Shown here in pieces: positions 14,843-23,713 of a stretch of DNA of 24,617 nucleotides. Below the pieces are notes generated by a model. That model saw nothing but the letters and a program-made list of their open reading frames with translations. It did not search any database and was not told the origin of the DNA. A program made the translations under genes and the position numbers. Position 1 is the stretch's first letter, and each line of letters begins with the position of its first letter. This DNA comes from Thermoplasmata archaeon (GTDB lineage Archaea > Thermoplasmatota > Thermoplasmata > Lutacidiplasmatales > UBA184): contig JAJZGO010000012.1 in the NCBI GenBank assembly GCA_021798415.1, positions 1-24,617 on the forward strand, read 5' to 3'.

Positions 14843-16900
14843 GTGCCTGTTATAGAGGTGGGTGCCAGCCCGGGGTCCGTGGTGCCGCCCCCCCAGAGCG
14901 TCGCGCAGCAGCTCGCCGCCCGGCAGCGCGAGATCTCGGTCGCGGAGTTCTTCGAGCGGAACCGCCAGATCCTCGGTTTCGACAACCTCCAGCGGTCGCT
15001 CCTGACGACGGTCAAGGAGGCGGTCGACAACGGCCTCGACGCGTGCGACGAGGCCCGGATCCTGCCCGAGGTCGAGGTCGAGGTCGCGAAGGAGGGCGAG
15101 GACCGTTACCGGGTCGCGGTCACCGACAACGGTCCCGGGATCCTCCGGCGCGAGATCCCGAACGTCTTCGCCCGCCTCCTGTACGGGTCGCGCTTCCACG
15201 CCAACCGGCAGGCGCGCGGCCAGCAGGGGATCGGGATCTCGGCGGCGGTCCTCTACGCGAACCTGACGACCGCTCGGCCCGCGAAGATCACCTCGAAGGT
15301 CGAGGAAGAGGAGGCGGCGCACGTCCTCGAGCTCTCGATCGACACGCAGAAGAACCTCCCGAAGATCGTCGGCGAGGACCTCGTCCTGTGGGACCGCCCG
15401 CACGGGACGCGGGTCGAGCTGGTGCTCAAGGCGCGGTACGTCCGGGGCCGCCAGTCCCCGTTCGAGTACCTGCGCGGGACCGCGATCGTCAACCCGCACG
15501 CCCGCATCGTGCTCGTCGAGCCCGACGGGACCCGGGTGACGTTCGAGCGGGCGGCGACCGAGCTCCCCCCGCTCGCGAAGGAGACGCTTCCGCACCCCTA
15601 CGGGCTCGAGCTCGGCGAGCTCGGCTACCTCTTGAAGGCGAGCCGCCGGACGACGCTCGTCGACGCCCTCACGAAGGACCTCCAGGGGGTGAGCGCCCGG
15701 GCCGCGCGGGAACTCGTCGCGGCGGCCGGTGCGAAGTCCTCCGACGCCCCCGGCACCGTGACGGGCGAGACCCAGGAGAAGCTCCTCGCCGCCCTCCACG
15801 CGGCGCCGCTGATCGCGCCGAGCGCGGACGGTCTCTCGCCCATCGGCGCTCTCCTCATCAAGCGGGGCCTGCGCAACGTCCTCGGCGATGTGCGGCCGGA
15901 GTTCTTCGCCCCGCCGGTGAGCCGACCCCCGAAGGTGCGCGGCGGCTACCCGTTCATGGTCGAAGTCGGGCTCGCCTACGGAGGCGGGCTCCCGTCCGAC
16001 CAACCGGTCCAGATCCTCCGGTTCGCGAACCGGGTGCCCCTCCTCTTCCAGCAGGGGGCGTGCGCGATCACGAACGCGGTCGGATCGTTGGACTGGCGCC
16101 GGTACGGGCTCGACCAGAAGGGCGGGAGCGGGGTGCCGGTGGGACCCGGGCTCGTCCTCGTCCACGTCGCGTCCACGAAGGTCCCGTTCACGAGCGAGGC
16201 GAAGGAGGCGATCGCCGAGGACCCCGAACTCGACAAGGAGCTCACGCTCGCGCTCCAGGCGGCCGCGCGCCACCTCCGGGCCCACCTCTCCCGGAAGAGC
16301 CGTCGGGACTTCGCGAGCGAGAAGTTCGCGATCATCCGCAAGATCCTTCCGAAGCTCGCCGAGAAGACGAGCCACCTCGTGGGAAAGCCGGTGCCGGACC
16401 TCACGCCAGTCGTCACGCGCATCATGGACGTCGTGAACGTCGAAGCCCCCGTCGTCGCGGAGGCTTCGGGCGTGCACGTCCCCGTCGAGGTCACGAACTA
16501 CACGCCGCGTGCCCGCGTCCTCGAGCTCTTCGTGGAGCTTCCGCCCGAGGTCCTCGCCGCCGCGACGTTCGACCCGGCCCCCGAGGGGACCGAGGCCGAG
16601 CTCGGCCGGGCGTGGTGGACGCTCCCGAAGCTGCCCCCGAGCGGGCGCGCGACCGTCCGCCTCACGTTCCCCCCGCGGACCGACGTCGAGACGAACGACC
16701 TCGACTGGTTCGTCGCGGGCGTCGACGAGTCCCACCTCCTGGGCGCGGACCCGCTCCCCGGGGACTGGGACGTGCGCCTGCCCCGCACGATCGTCGAGGC
16801 GGCCGAGGAGGCCGCGAGCGACGCGGCCCGCGAGCCGGGCGACGAGGAGGTGGATTACGATGCCGCCGAAGCGAGCGCGCGCGTCCGCGACGACGACTGA
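14843..16900 (+). CDS. top6B: DNA topoisomerase VI subunit B
   Basis: ATPase subunit of type IIB topoisomerase, which with Top6A passes one DNA duplex through another. The 685-aa protein has the GHKL ATP site: KEAVDNGLDACDEA (about 58-71, Glu59 and Asn63), VTDNGPGI (93-100) and the GQQGIGISAA lid (126-135). The helix-two-turn-helix and transducer region follow. An extra C-terminal domain after about residue 540 (PVEVTNYTPRARVLELFVELP) looks like the immunoglobulin-like fold found in some archaeal Top6B, and the tail is highly acidic. The start is uncertain: GTG 14843 gives the longest form, but a TATA-like box at 14850-14855 sits inside it and GTG 14879 (12 codons later) is correctly spaced for a leaderless message. 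Confidence 0.95.
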   Translation: MPVIEVGASPGSVVPPPQSVAQQLAARQREISVAEFFERNRQILGFDNLQRSLLTTVKEAVDNGLDACDEARILPEVEVEVAKEGEDRYRVAVTDNGPGILRREIPNVFARLLYGSRFHANRQARGQQGIGISAAVLYANLTTARPAKITSKVEEEEAAHVLELSIDTQKNLPKIVGEDLVLWDRPHGTRVELVLKARYVRGRQSPFEYLRGTAIVNPHARIVLVEPDGTRVTFERAATELPPLAKETLPHPYGLELGELGYLLKASRRTTLVDALTKDLQGVSARAARELVAAAGAKSSDAPGTVTGETQEKLLAALHAAPLIAPSADGLSPIGALLIKRGLRNVLGDVRPEFFAPPVSRPPKVRGGYPFMVEVGLAYGGGLPSDQPVQILRFANRVPLLFQQGACAITNAVGSLDWRRYGLDQKGGSGVPVGPGLVLVHVASTKVPFTSEAKEAIAEDPELDKELTLALQAAARHLRAHLSRKSRRDFASEKFAIIRKILPKLAEKTSHLVGKPVPDLTPVVTRIMDVVNVEAPVVAEASGVHVPVEVTNYTPRARVLELFVELPPEVLAAATFDPAPEGTEAELGRAWWTLPKLPPSGRATVRLTFPPRTDVETNDLDWFVAGVDESHLLGADPLPGDWDVRLPRTIVEAAEEAASDAAREPGDEEVDYDAAEASARVRDDD
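14850..14855 (+). promoter_or_regulatory. Possible TATA box for top6B
   Basis: TTATAG is the only A/T-rich block in this stretch. From it to GTG 14879 is about 26 nt, the archaeal TATA-to-start distance, which would give a leaderless top6B-top6A message. If true, the upstream GTG 14843 is not used. Confidence 0.4.
16846..16853 (+). promoter_or_regulatory. Strong Shine-Dalgarno site of top6A inside top6B
   Basis: GGAGGTGG lies in the 3' coding end of top6B, 6 nt before ATG 16860. It fixes the top6A start even though this makes the two genes overlap by 41 nt, and it suggests internal initiation to balance subunit supply. Confidence 0.7.
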
Positions 16901-17999
16901 CGACGGGGAACCGGAGAGGAGGGCCGACGCCCTCGCCCCGACGCAGACCCTCGCGGCCCAGATCTACGGCCAGCTGGTCGCCGGGGAGATCCCGCGCATG
17001 CGTCTCCCGCTGCGCACGAAGCAGAACATCAGCTTCAGCTCCCGCGAGGGGGTCTGGAAGCTCGGAAAGGCGCTCGGGACGCGCAGCGCGCGCAAGCTCG
17101 ACGGCGCCCTGATGCTCCTGCGGACGTTCTACCTCGTCGACTTCATCAACGAGATGGCCCGCGACAAGAAGACGAGCACGCTGCGGGAGCTCTACTACAT
17201 CAGCGAGGGCTGGGAAGAGGGGAAGTTCGGCAGCGAGGACGAGTCGAACCTCCTCATCGAGGACCTCGAGGTGATGTGCGAGCGCCTGCGCGAGGACTTC
17301 CGGCTCCACCCCGAGGAGAACGGCGCCTCGGTGATCGGCGACCTCACGATCAAGGAGCGGAACCGCAAGGGGGTCGTGAAGAAGATCAACTGCCGGGACG
17401 ACGTCGGCGACGGCGGCTACTCGCTGCCGTTCAACGTCGAGAAGGAGAAGATCGAGCTCGTCGGGACGAACGCGAAGTTCGTCATCGCGATCGAGTGCGG
17501 CGGCATGGTCGACCGGCTCGCCGAGAACGGCTTCGACGAGCAGCAGAACGCCCTCCTCCTCCACCTGAAGGGCCAGCCCGCCCGGTCGACGCGCCGATTC
17601 CTCCGTCGGCTCACCGAGGAGCTGAAGCTCCCGGTGGTCGTCTTCACCGACGGCGACCCCTGGTCGTTCCGGATCTACGCGAGCGTCGCGTTCGGCGCGA
17701 TCAAGACGGCCCACCTCTCCTCCTACCTCGCGACGCCCGGCGCCGAGTTCCTCGGCATCACCGCCTCCGACATCGAGAACTACGACCTTCCGTCCGACCA
17801 CCTGAGCGACCAGGACGTCCGCGCGCTCGAGGCCGAGCTCACCGACCCCCGCTTCTCGACCGCGGAGTGGCGGAGCGAGATCCAGCTGATGCTCCACAAC
17901 GGCAAGAAGGCGGAGCAGCAGTCGCTCGCCAAGTACGGCCTCAACTACGTCACGGAGCACTACCTGCCCGAGAAGCTCACCGAGATGGGGATCCTCTAG
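16860..17999 (+). CDS. top6A: DNA topoisomerase VI subunit A (Spo11-like)
   Basis: DNA-cleaving subunit of topoisomerase VI, homologous to Spo11. The 379-aa protein has the winged-helix catalytic region with STLRELYYISEGW (106-118); by alignment with yeast Spo11, Tyr113 is the likely nucleophile. The Toprim metal site is Glu212 in FVIAIECGGMVDRL and Asp264-x-Asp266 in VFTDGDPWSFRIY. Length is normal. The first 25 residues are Thr/Ala/Arg-rich and variable. The start ATG 16860 has a near-perfect Shine-Dalgarno site and overlaps top6B by 41 nt in another frame. Gene order B-A is common in archaea. Confidence 0.96.
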   Translation: MPPKRARASATTTDDGEPERRADALAPTQTLAAQIYGQLVAGEIPRMRLPLRTKQNISFSSREGVWKLGKALGTRSARKLDGALMLLRTFYLVDFINEMARDKKTSTLRELYYISEGWEEGKFGSEDESNLLIEDLEVMCERLREDFRLHPEENGASVIGDLTIKERNRKGVVKKINCRDDVGDGGYSLPFNVEKEKIELVGTNAKFVIAIECGGMVDRLAENGFDEQQNALLLHLKGQPARSTRRFLRRLTEELKLPVVVFTDGDPWSFRIYASVAFGAIKTAHLSSYLATPGAEFLGITASDIENYDLPSDHLSDQDVRALEAELTDPRFSTAEWRSEIQLMLHNGKKAEQQSLAKYGLNYVTEHYLPEKLTEMGIL

Positions 18000-18062
18000 C
18001 GGTCCCCGTTAGCCGCGGAGCGCCCGCCGTCGCCCTCACACCGGGGGCCTCTGTCCCGCCTC

Positions 18063-18076
18063 GATGGGGCCCCATC
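18063..18076. repeat. Perfect 14-nt palindrome
   Basis: GATGGGGCCCCATC reads the same on both strands. It lies about 65 nt past the top6A stop in the convergent spacer. It could form a stem at transcript ends or bind a dimeric protein; in DNA this GC-rich it may also be chance. Confidence 0.5.
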
Positions 18077-18120
18077 CCGCGACCCCCCGGCGCCCCCGGC
18101 GGGGCCACCCTCGCCCCTTC

Positions 18121-18145
18121 CCGCCGAGAGGGTTCGACCCGGCGG
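18121..18145. repeat. Hairpin with GTTCGA loop
   Basis: Arms CCGCC (18121-18125) and GGCGG (18141-18145) enclose an inner GGG/CCC stem with a TTCGA loop. The loop resembles a tRNA T-loop but no tRNA can be folded around it. Possible 3'-end structure for top6A or katG transcripts. Confidence 0.35.
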
Positions 18146-18384
18146 CACGATGCCCTTCGGTGCCGGACCGTGGAGAAGGGCGGCCGAGGAGGCTCCGCTG
18201 GGGCCCCGGGGCGACGGGGCCGCGAGACCCGAGCGCACGCCCGGCCCCGGGTGCCCTCGTCGATCCTAGCGAGGCGGGCGCTGCCGATGGTCGACCGTTC
18301 CTGCGGAGGGATACCCGCGAGCGACGGGAGGGGACCGCGGCCCCGCGGGGGCATCGTGCCGCGGGTCGGGCGGCGGGCGCCGGC

Positions 18385-20637
<2,253 letters not shown>

Positions 20638-20638
20638 G

Positions 20639-20650
20639 TTCGGTTCCGAA
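20639..20650. promoter_or_regulatory. Inverted repeat abutting the katG start
   Basis: TTCGG-TT-CCGAA has 5-nt perfect arms and sits one base upstream of the katG ATG, within the expected 5' leader. It could be an operator for a peroxide-responsive regulator or a small RNA hairpin over the translation start. No regulator gene is adjacent. Confidence 0.35.
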
Positions 20651-20680
20651 GGATGAGCGAAGCGGCGCAGGCGGGGATTC

Positions 20681-20687
20681 TTTAATA
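20681..20687 (-). promoter_or_regulatory. Probable TATA box of katG
   Basis: On the minus strand this reads TATTAAA, a clear A/T island in GC-rich sequence about 47 nt before the katG ATG, giving a leader of about 20 nt. The same block could act on the plus strand but is about 120 nt from the next plus-strand gene. Confidence 0.55.
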
Positions 20688-20807
20688 GGCTGGCTCGGGT
20701 CGATCCCCCGGACCGCCGCGACCGGGGGCGATGGATGCCCGGACAGCTCGGGGCGCCCCTCCCGGCCACCCGAACCCTCCCGTCGGACGGCCGGCCTCCT
20801 CGTCTCG

Positions 20808-21053
20808 GTGACCGGCGGGGCACTCCTCCCGCTCAACCTGCCGATCCTCGAGCCGACCTCGCGCGCGAAGCCGATCGGCTTCGCGATCGGCGGAGGGCTC
20901 GTCGGCGTGATTTGCGCGTTCGGCGCCCTCTCGGGCGCGTTCGCCCCGGACCGCTGGGCGATCGCCCAGAACTGGATCTTCTGGGTCGCCCCGATCGTCG
21001 GGGGCCTTCTCGCCGCCGCGGTCGAGCGGACGCTGCGCCCGACAGCGTCCTAG
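20808..21053 (+). CDS. Small two-helix membrane protein, function unknown
   Basis: Not recognised. The 81-aa product has two hydrophobic segments at about 22-45 and 52-72, joined by a short loop with FAPDRW, and a short charged tail (VERTLRP). The start is GTG 20808; the frame stays open upstream (encoding GLLVS just before) but no ATG, GTG or TTG is available there, so the true N-terminus is unsure. No TATA box or ribosome binding site is evident. It stands between katG and a minus-strand unknown gene, with which it is convergent at a 16-nt gap. Could be a small membrane component or a fragment of a larger membrane protein. Confidence 0.5.
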   Translation: MTGGALLPLNLPILEPTSRAKPIGFAIGGGLVGVICAFGALSGAFAPDRWAIAQNWIFWVAPIVGGLLAAAVERTLRPTAS

Positions 21054-21069
21054 GCGCGGCCCCGGTCCG

Positions 21070-21486
21070 TCAGGCGAGTCCGAGCGCCGCGCGGCCGGCG
21101 GGGGCCAGGAGCCGGGCCGCCGCTTCCGTGGGAACGTAGACGAACGCTCCCGCCGGCCCGGTCTCCCGGGACCACTCGATCCCCTGCTCGCGGAACCGGG
21201 TCGGTTCGGCCCCGACCTCCGCGACCGGCTCGCTGAGCCGGACGCTCATGTTCGAGCCGTCCCGCGCGAGACGGAGCACGTCGTTCGGCTCGTCGTGGAC
21301 GATCCAGGCGAGCGGAACGACGAGGTGGAGGTGAACGAGCCGCGGCCGGAACTGCCTCTCGCTTTCGGTCTCCGTCCGGGAGAAGACGGCGTACGGCGTC
21401 TCGTCGACCGTCCCGAGCCGCGCGAACTGGAACGCCCGCTGGCGGAACTCGAGCACGTTGACCTCGAGGTCGGAGACCGTGAGCAC
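21070..21486 (-). CDS. Conserved-looking unknown protein, 138 aa
   Basis: Not recognised. The 138-aa soluble product starts MLTVSDLEVNVLEFRQRAF and has RPRLVHLHLVVPLAWIVHDEPNDVLRLARDG in its middle, with alternating hydrophobic residues that suggest beta strands, and an Ala-rich helical tail. No Cys and no metal motif. The start is GTG 21486, with a TATA-like block 25 nt upstream (21508-21514), so a leaderless message is likely; this supports the gene being real. Convergent with the small membrane protein gene and divergent from the carbonic anhydrase gene. Confidence 0.65.
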   Translation of the reverse strand: MLTVSDLEVNVLEFRQRAFQFARLGTVDETPYAVFSRTETESERQFRPRLVHLHLVVPLAWIVHDEPNDVLRLARDGSNMSVRLSEPVAEVGAEPTRFREQGIEWSRETGPAGAFVYVPTEAAARLLAPAGRAALGLA

Positions 21487-21507
21487 GCTCGAGCGAGCCG
21501 CGCGGGC

Positions 21508-21514
21508 TAGATAA
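21508..21514 (-). promoter_or_regulatory. TATA box for the 138-aa unknown gene
   Basis: TTATCTA on the minus strand, centred 25 nt before GTG 21486. This places the transcript start at or next to the start codon, as in leaderless archaeal messages. Confidence 0.5.
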
Positions 21515-21608
21515 CGGAGGGGAGCGCCCGCCGGCGCGCCCCCGCCGACGACCCGGCCCGAGGGGCCCGTCCGACCGGTGCCCGGCGGACCCGGTCCGTG
21601 CGGGCCAC

Positions 21609-21632
21609 GGGGCCGTCCGGCCGGTCGGCCCC
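21609..21632. repeat. Inverted repeat upstream of carbonic anhydrase
   Basis: Seven-base arms GGGGCCG and CGGCCCC surround a 10-nt core that is itself a CCGG-CCGG palindrome. It lies in the 235-nt divergent spacer, about 40 nt upstream of the carbonic anhydrase TATA-like box. Could be an operator; GC richness makes chance formation likely enough to stay cautious. Otherwise the spacer 21487-21700 shows only the two promoters. Confidence 0.3.
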
Positions 21633-21672
21633 CTCGCGGGTCGATCCGGCACGGAACGGCGCCCGAGCGAAC

Positions 21673-21679
21673 GATTAAG
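21673..21679 (+). promoter_or_regulatory. Weak TATA-like box for carbonic anhydrase
   Basis: GATTAAG is the only A/T-rich block before the gene. It is centred 25 nt from ATG 21701, which is in frame with and seven codons before ATG 21722, so a leaderless start at 21701 is possible. Confidence 0.4.
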
Positions 21680-21721
21680 GCGCCGATTCGGCTCCCGGAG
21701 ATGCCCTACGGGGAACCTACC

Positions 21722-22216
21722 ATGAGCGAACAGAAGGCGTTCGAGGATGCGAACGGGAGATACGCGGCGAAGTTCGAGAAGGGCGCCTTGCCGATGCCGC
21801 CGGGCCGTCACGTCGCGGTCGTGACCTGCATGGACGCTCGGCTCGACCCCGCGAAGTTCCTCGGGCTCTCCGAGGGCGATGCGCACGTCATCCGCAACGC
21901 GGGGGGCCGCGCCGACTGGAGCGCGATCCGGTCGCTCGCGATCTCGCAGGAGCTCCTCGGGACGAACGAGGTGTTCGTGATCCACCACACCGACTGCGGC
22001 ATGCTCACGTTCTCGAACGGGGACATCCAGGAGCGTCTTCGCAAGAAGTACCGGGCCGAGACGTCCGACCGGGACTTCCTCCCGTTCAAGGACCTCGAGG
22101 AGAGCGTCCGGGACGACATGCGGGCGATCCGGAGCTCCTCGATCGTCTCGAAGGACGCCCCCATCCACGGCTACGTCTACGACGTGAAGACGGGTCGGCT
22201 CAAGCCGGTCAAGTAG
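21722..22216 (+). CDS. Beta-class carbonic anhydrase (Cab-type)
   Basis: Zinc enzyme that interconverts carbon dioxide and bicarbonate. The 164-aa protein is small, like the Methanothermobacter Cab type. Zinc ligands are Cys36 (VTCMDARLDP), His89 and Cys92 (IHHTDCGM), and the Asp38-Arg40 dyad beside the first Cys is intact, so the active site should be open (type I). VIRNAGG (57-63) is another family mark. Start ATG 21722 gives the usual N-terminus; ATG 21701 in frame would add seven residues and fits a leaderless message better. No membrane segment, so it is cytoplasmic. Stands alone; may supply bicarbonate for carboxylations or buffer pH. Confidence 0.94.
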   Translation: MSEQKAFEDANGRYAAKFEKGALPMPPGRHVAVVTCMDARLDPAKFLGLSEGDAHVIRNAGGRADWSAIRSLAISQELLGTNEVFVIHHTDCGMLTFSNGDIQERLRKKYRAETSDRDFLPFKDLEESVRDDMRAIRSSSIVSKDAPIHGYVYDVKTGRLKPVK

Positions 22217-22338
22217 TCCGGCTTCCGGTTCCGGTCCCTCGACCCGCCGAACCCCGGGCGGCCGCGCTCCGCCGGCCGCCGGGGCGCGGGCGGTACGCGC
22301 GCGAGCGCCCCCGATGCGAGGGCGGGCCGAGGCAACCC

Positions 22339-22345
22339 TAATAAA
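22339..22345 (+). promoter_or_regulatory. Probable TATA box of the eL41 gene
   Basis: TAATAAA in a GC-rich spacer, about 45 nt before ATG 22384. The expected transcript start near 22368 gives a leader of about 15 nt. It supports separate transcription of the tiny gene. Confidence 0.55.
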
Positions 22346-22383
22346 GGGTCACCCCTAGGCGCGCGCGTCCGGTCGATGAGGGA

Positions 22384-22491
22384 ATGAAACGCTCCTCGCG
22401 GGTCTGGAAGAAGCGCGGCCACATGCGGTGGAAGTGGCGCAAGAAGCGGATGCGCCGCCGCATGCGGGCTCAGAAGATGCGCAAGCAGTGA
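22384..22491 (+). CDS. rpl41e: Large-subunit ribosomal protein eL41 (L41e)
   Basis: A 35-aa, extremely basic peptide: MKRSSRVWKKRGH followed by MRWKWRKKRMRRRMRAQKMR and KQ. The stretch KWRKKRMRR is identical to the core of eukaryotic L41 (MRAKWRKKRMRR...), the smallest known ribosomal protein, a single helix bridging the subunits. Half or more of the residues are Arg or Lys. Short enough to be missed by most gene callers. The start ATG 22384 is the first in frame after a TATA box; an internal ATG at 22423 would give a 22-aa form closer to the eukaryotic size. A three-codon frame from ATG 22376 (Met-Arg-Glu) ends with a TGA that overlaps the start ATG, so it may be read first and reinitiate. 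Confidence 0.85.
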   Translation: MKRSSRVWKKRGHMRWKWRKKRMRRRMRAQKMRKQ

Positions 22492-22526
22492 GACCCGTCC
22501 GTCGGCGGTGTTTCGCGAACCCTTTC

Positions 22527-22552
22527 CCCGACGCTTCGCGGCGAAGGTCGGG
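22527..22552. terminator. Hairpin between convergent eL41 and Cys/His protein genes
   Basis: Arms of 11 paired bases (22527-22538 with one bulged G at 22533, and 22542-22552) close on a 3-nt CGG loop. It is 36 nt past the eL41 stop and 47 nt past the stop of the minus-strand gene, so it could mark the 3' end of both. There is no T-tract on either side, so a terminator function is inferred from position only. Confidence 0.4.
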
Positions 22553-22598
22553 CCGTCGATCGGGGCGCGTTCGACGGGAGCGGCGTCGACCGAAGGCC

Positions 22599-22832
22599 CT
22601 ACCAACCGAGCCGGTCGAGCTTCCGGGCGTCCTTCGTCGCCTTCTTCCACTCCCGATAGTGGTCCCGGCAGAGCGGCGCGCGACGCCCCTTCTCGGGCAG
22701 GTCCGTGAACGCCTTGCGGGCCTCGGCGAGCGCGAGGTGCCGCACCGAAGGCGCCCCGCATCCGCGGACCACGCACGGCTCCTCGACGTCGTCGTTCGCG
22801 CGGGGTCTCGGGCCGGATCCCTCCGGGGTCAT
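22599..22832 (-). CDS. Small Cys/His (putative zinc-binding) protein
   Basis: Family not recognised. The 77-aa protein has a disordered N-terminus, then Cys20-x4-Cys25 (CVVRGCGAP) and Cys55-x2-His58 (LCRDHYREWKKATKDARKLDRLGW), a likely zinc site of treble-clef or HNH-like look, separated by a helix (HLALAEARKAF). The basic C-terminal helix could contact nucleic acid or an acidic partner. Start ATG 22832 overlaps the sucD stop as ATGA, so it is translated with sucCD. Whether it has anything to do with succinyl-CoA synthetase is unknown; it may simply ride in the operon. Confidence 0.75.
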   Translation of the reverse strand: MTPEGSGPRPRANDDVEEPCVVRGCGAPSVRHLALAEARKAFTDLPEKGRRAPLCRDHYREWKKATKDARKLDRLGW

Positions 22833-23713
22833 CGGCGGCCCTTCTCGGCCAGCGCAGCGGCCACGAGGTCGGGGATCTCGTACGGGAACCGGGCGACCTT
22901 CGCGCCGGCCGCCTCGAGCGCCGCGAGCTTGCTCTCGGCCGTGCCCCGCCCGCGCGTGATGATCGCGCCCGCGTGGCCCATCCGCTTGCCGGGCGGCGCG
23001 CTCCGACCGGCGATGTAGGCGACCACCGGCTTCGTGAAGTGGTGGCGAATGTACTCGGCGCCGTCCTCCTCGGCGGTCCCGCCGATCTCCCCGACGAGCA
23101 CGAGGAGGTCGGTCTCGGGGTCGGCCTCGAACAGCGGGAGGGCATCGACGAACGAGGTGCCGACGACCGGGTCCCCGCCGAGACCGATGCACGTCGACTC
23201 CCCGAGTCCGTGCTCCGTGATCCCGTTCACGATCTCGTAGGTCAGCGTCCCGCTGCGCGAGATGACCCCGACGCGGCCGGGCCGAAAGACGACGTTCGGG
23301 ATGATCCCGACCTTCGATTTCCCGGGGGAGGCGATCCCGGGGCAGTTCGGCCCGATGATCCGGGTCCCCTTCGCCTTCGCGTAGTGGTACATCACCAGCA
23401 TGTCGTGGAACGGAATGTGCTCCGTCACGACGGTCGCGAGGCGGATCCCCGCGTCGACCGCCTCGATCAGGGCGTCCTTCGCGAACGGGGCCGGCACGAA
23501 GATGCACGCCGCGTTCGCGAGAGTGCGCTCGACCGCGTCGCGCACCGAGTCGAACACCGGTACGCCTTCGACCTCGTTGCCGGCCTTGCCGGGCGTGACC
23601 CCGGCGACGACCTGCGTTCCGAAGAGCTTCATCTGGCGGGTGTGCACCGTCCCCTGATGGCCGGTGATCCCCTGGACGACCACGCGCGTGTCGCGGTCGA
23701 CGAGAACGGTCAC
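22829..23713 (-). CDS. sucD: Succinyl-CoA synthetase (ADP/GDP-forming) alpha subunit
   Basis: Catalyses substrate-level phosphorylation with the beta subunit: succinyl-CoA plus phosphate plus NDP to succinate, CoA and NTP. The 294-aa protein binds CoA through QGITGHQGTVHT (14-25) and carries GPNCPGIASPGK (121-132), VGEIGG (207-212) and the phosphorylated His247 in KRMGHAGAIITRGRGTAESK. Length matches the family. The GTG start at 23713 overlaps the sucC stop (GTGA). The frame is open farther upstream inside sucC, but only from here is there similarity. TCA-cycle enzyme, cytoplasmic. Confidence 0.95.
   Translation of the reverse strand: MTVLVDRDTRVVVQGITGHQGTVHTRQMKLFGTQVVAGVTPGKAGNEVEGVPVFDSVRDAVERTLANAACIFVPAPFAKDALIEAVDAGIRLATVVTEHIPFHDMLVMYHYAKAKGTRIIGPNCPGIASPGKSKVGIIPNVVFRPGRVGVISRSGTLTYEIVNGITEHGLGESTCIGLGGDPVVGTSFVDALPLFEADPETDLLVLVGEIGGTAEEDGAEYIRHHFTKPVVAYIAGRSAPPGKRMGHAGAIITRGRGTAESKLAALEAAGAKVARFPYEIPDLVAAALAEKGRR

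Larger units (their letters stand above)
18000..18384. other. Gene-free spacer between top6A and katG
   Basis: This 385-nt stretch lies between two convergent genes. Short frames exist on both strands, but their products are low-complexity Gly/Pro/Arg/Ala sequences with no motif. It contains a perfect 14-nt palindrome (18063-18076) and a hairpin with a GTTCGA loop (18121-18145). No tRNA, SRP RNA or RNase P RNA core could be recognised. It probably holds the 3' ends of both transcripts. Confidence 0.6.

Noticed and set aside
13994..16735. A 913-codon minus-strand open frame opposite the nitrilase and top6B genes
   Set aside because: Composition is Arg/Glu/Asp/Val-rich with no domain, and it is antisense to well supported genes; long antisense frames are common at this GC content.
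18121..18145. tRNA-like T-arm with GGTTCGA
   Set aside because: No acceptor, D or anticodon stems can be paired around it, so it is only a hairpin.
20735..21139. A 134-codon plus-strand frame over the small membrane protein
   Set aside because: Arg/Ala/Pro-rich shadow; the alternative frame from 20808 encodes clear membrane helices.
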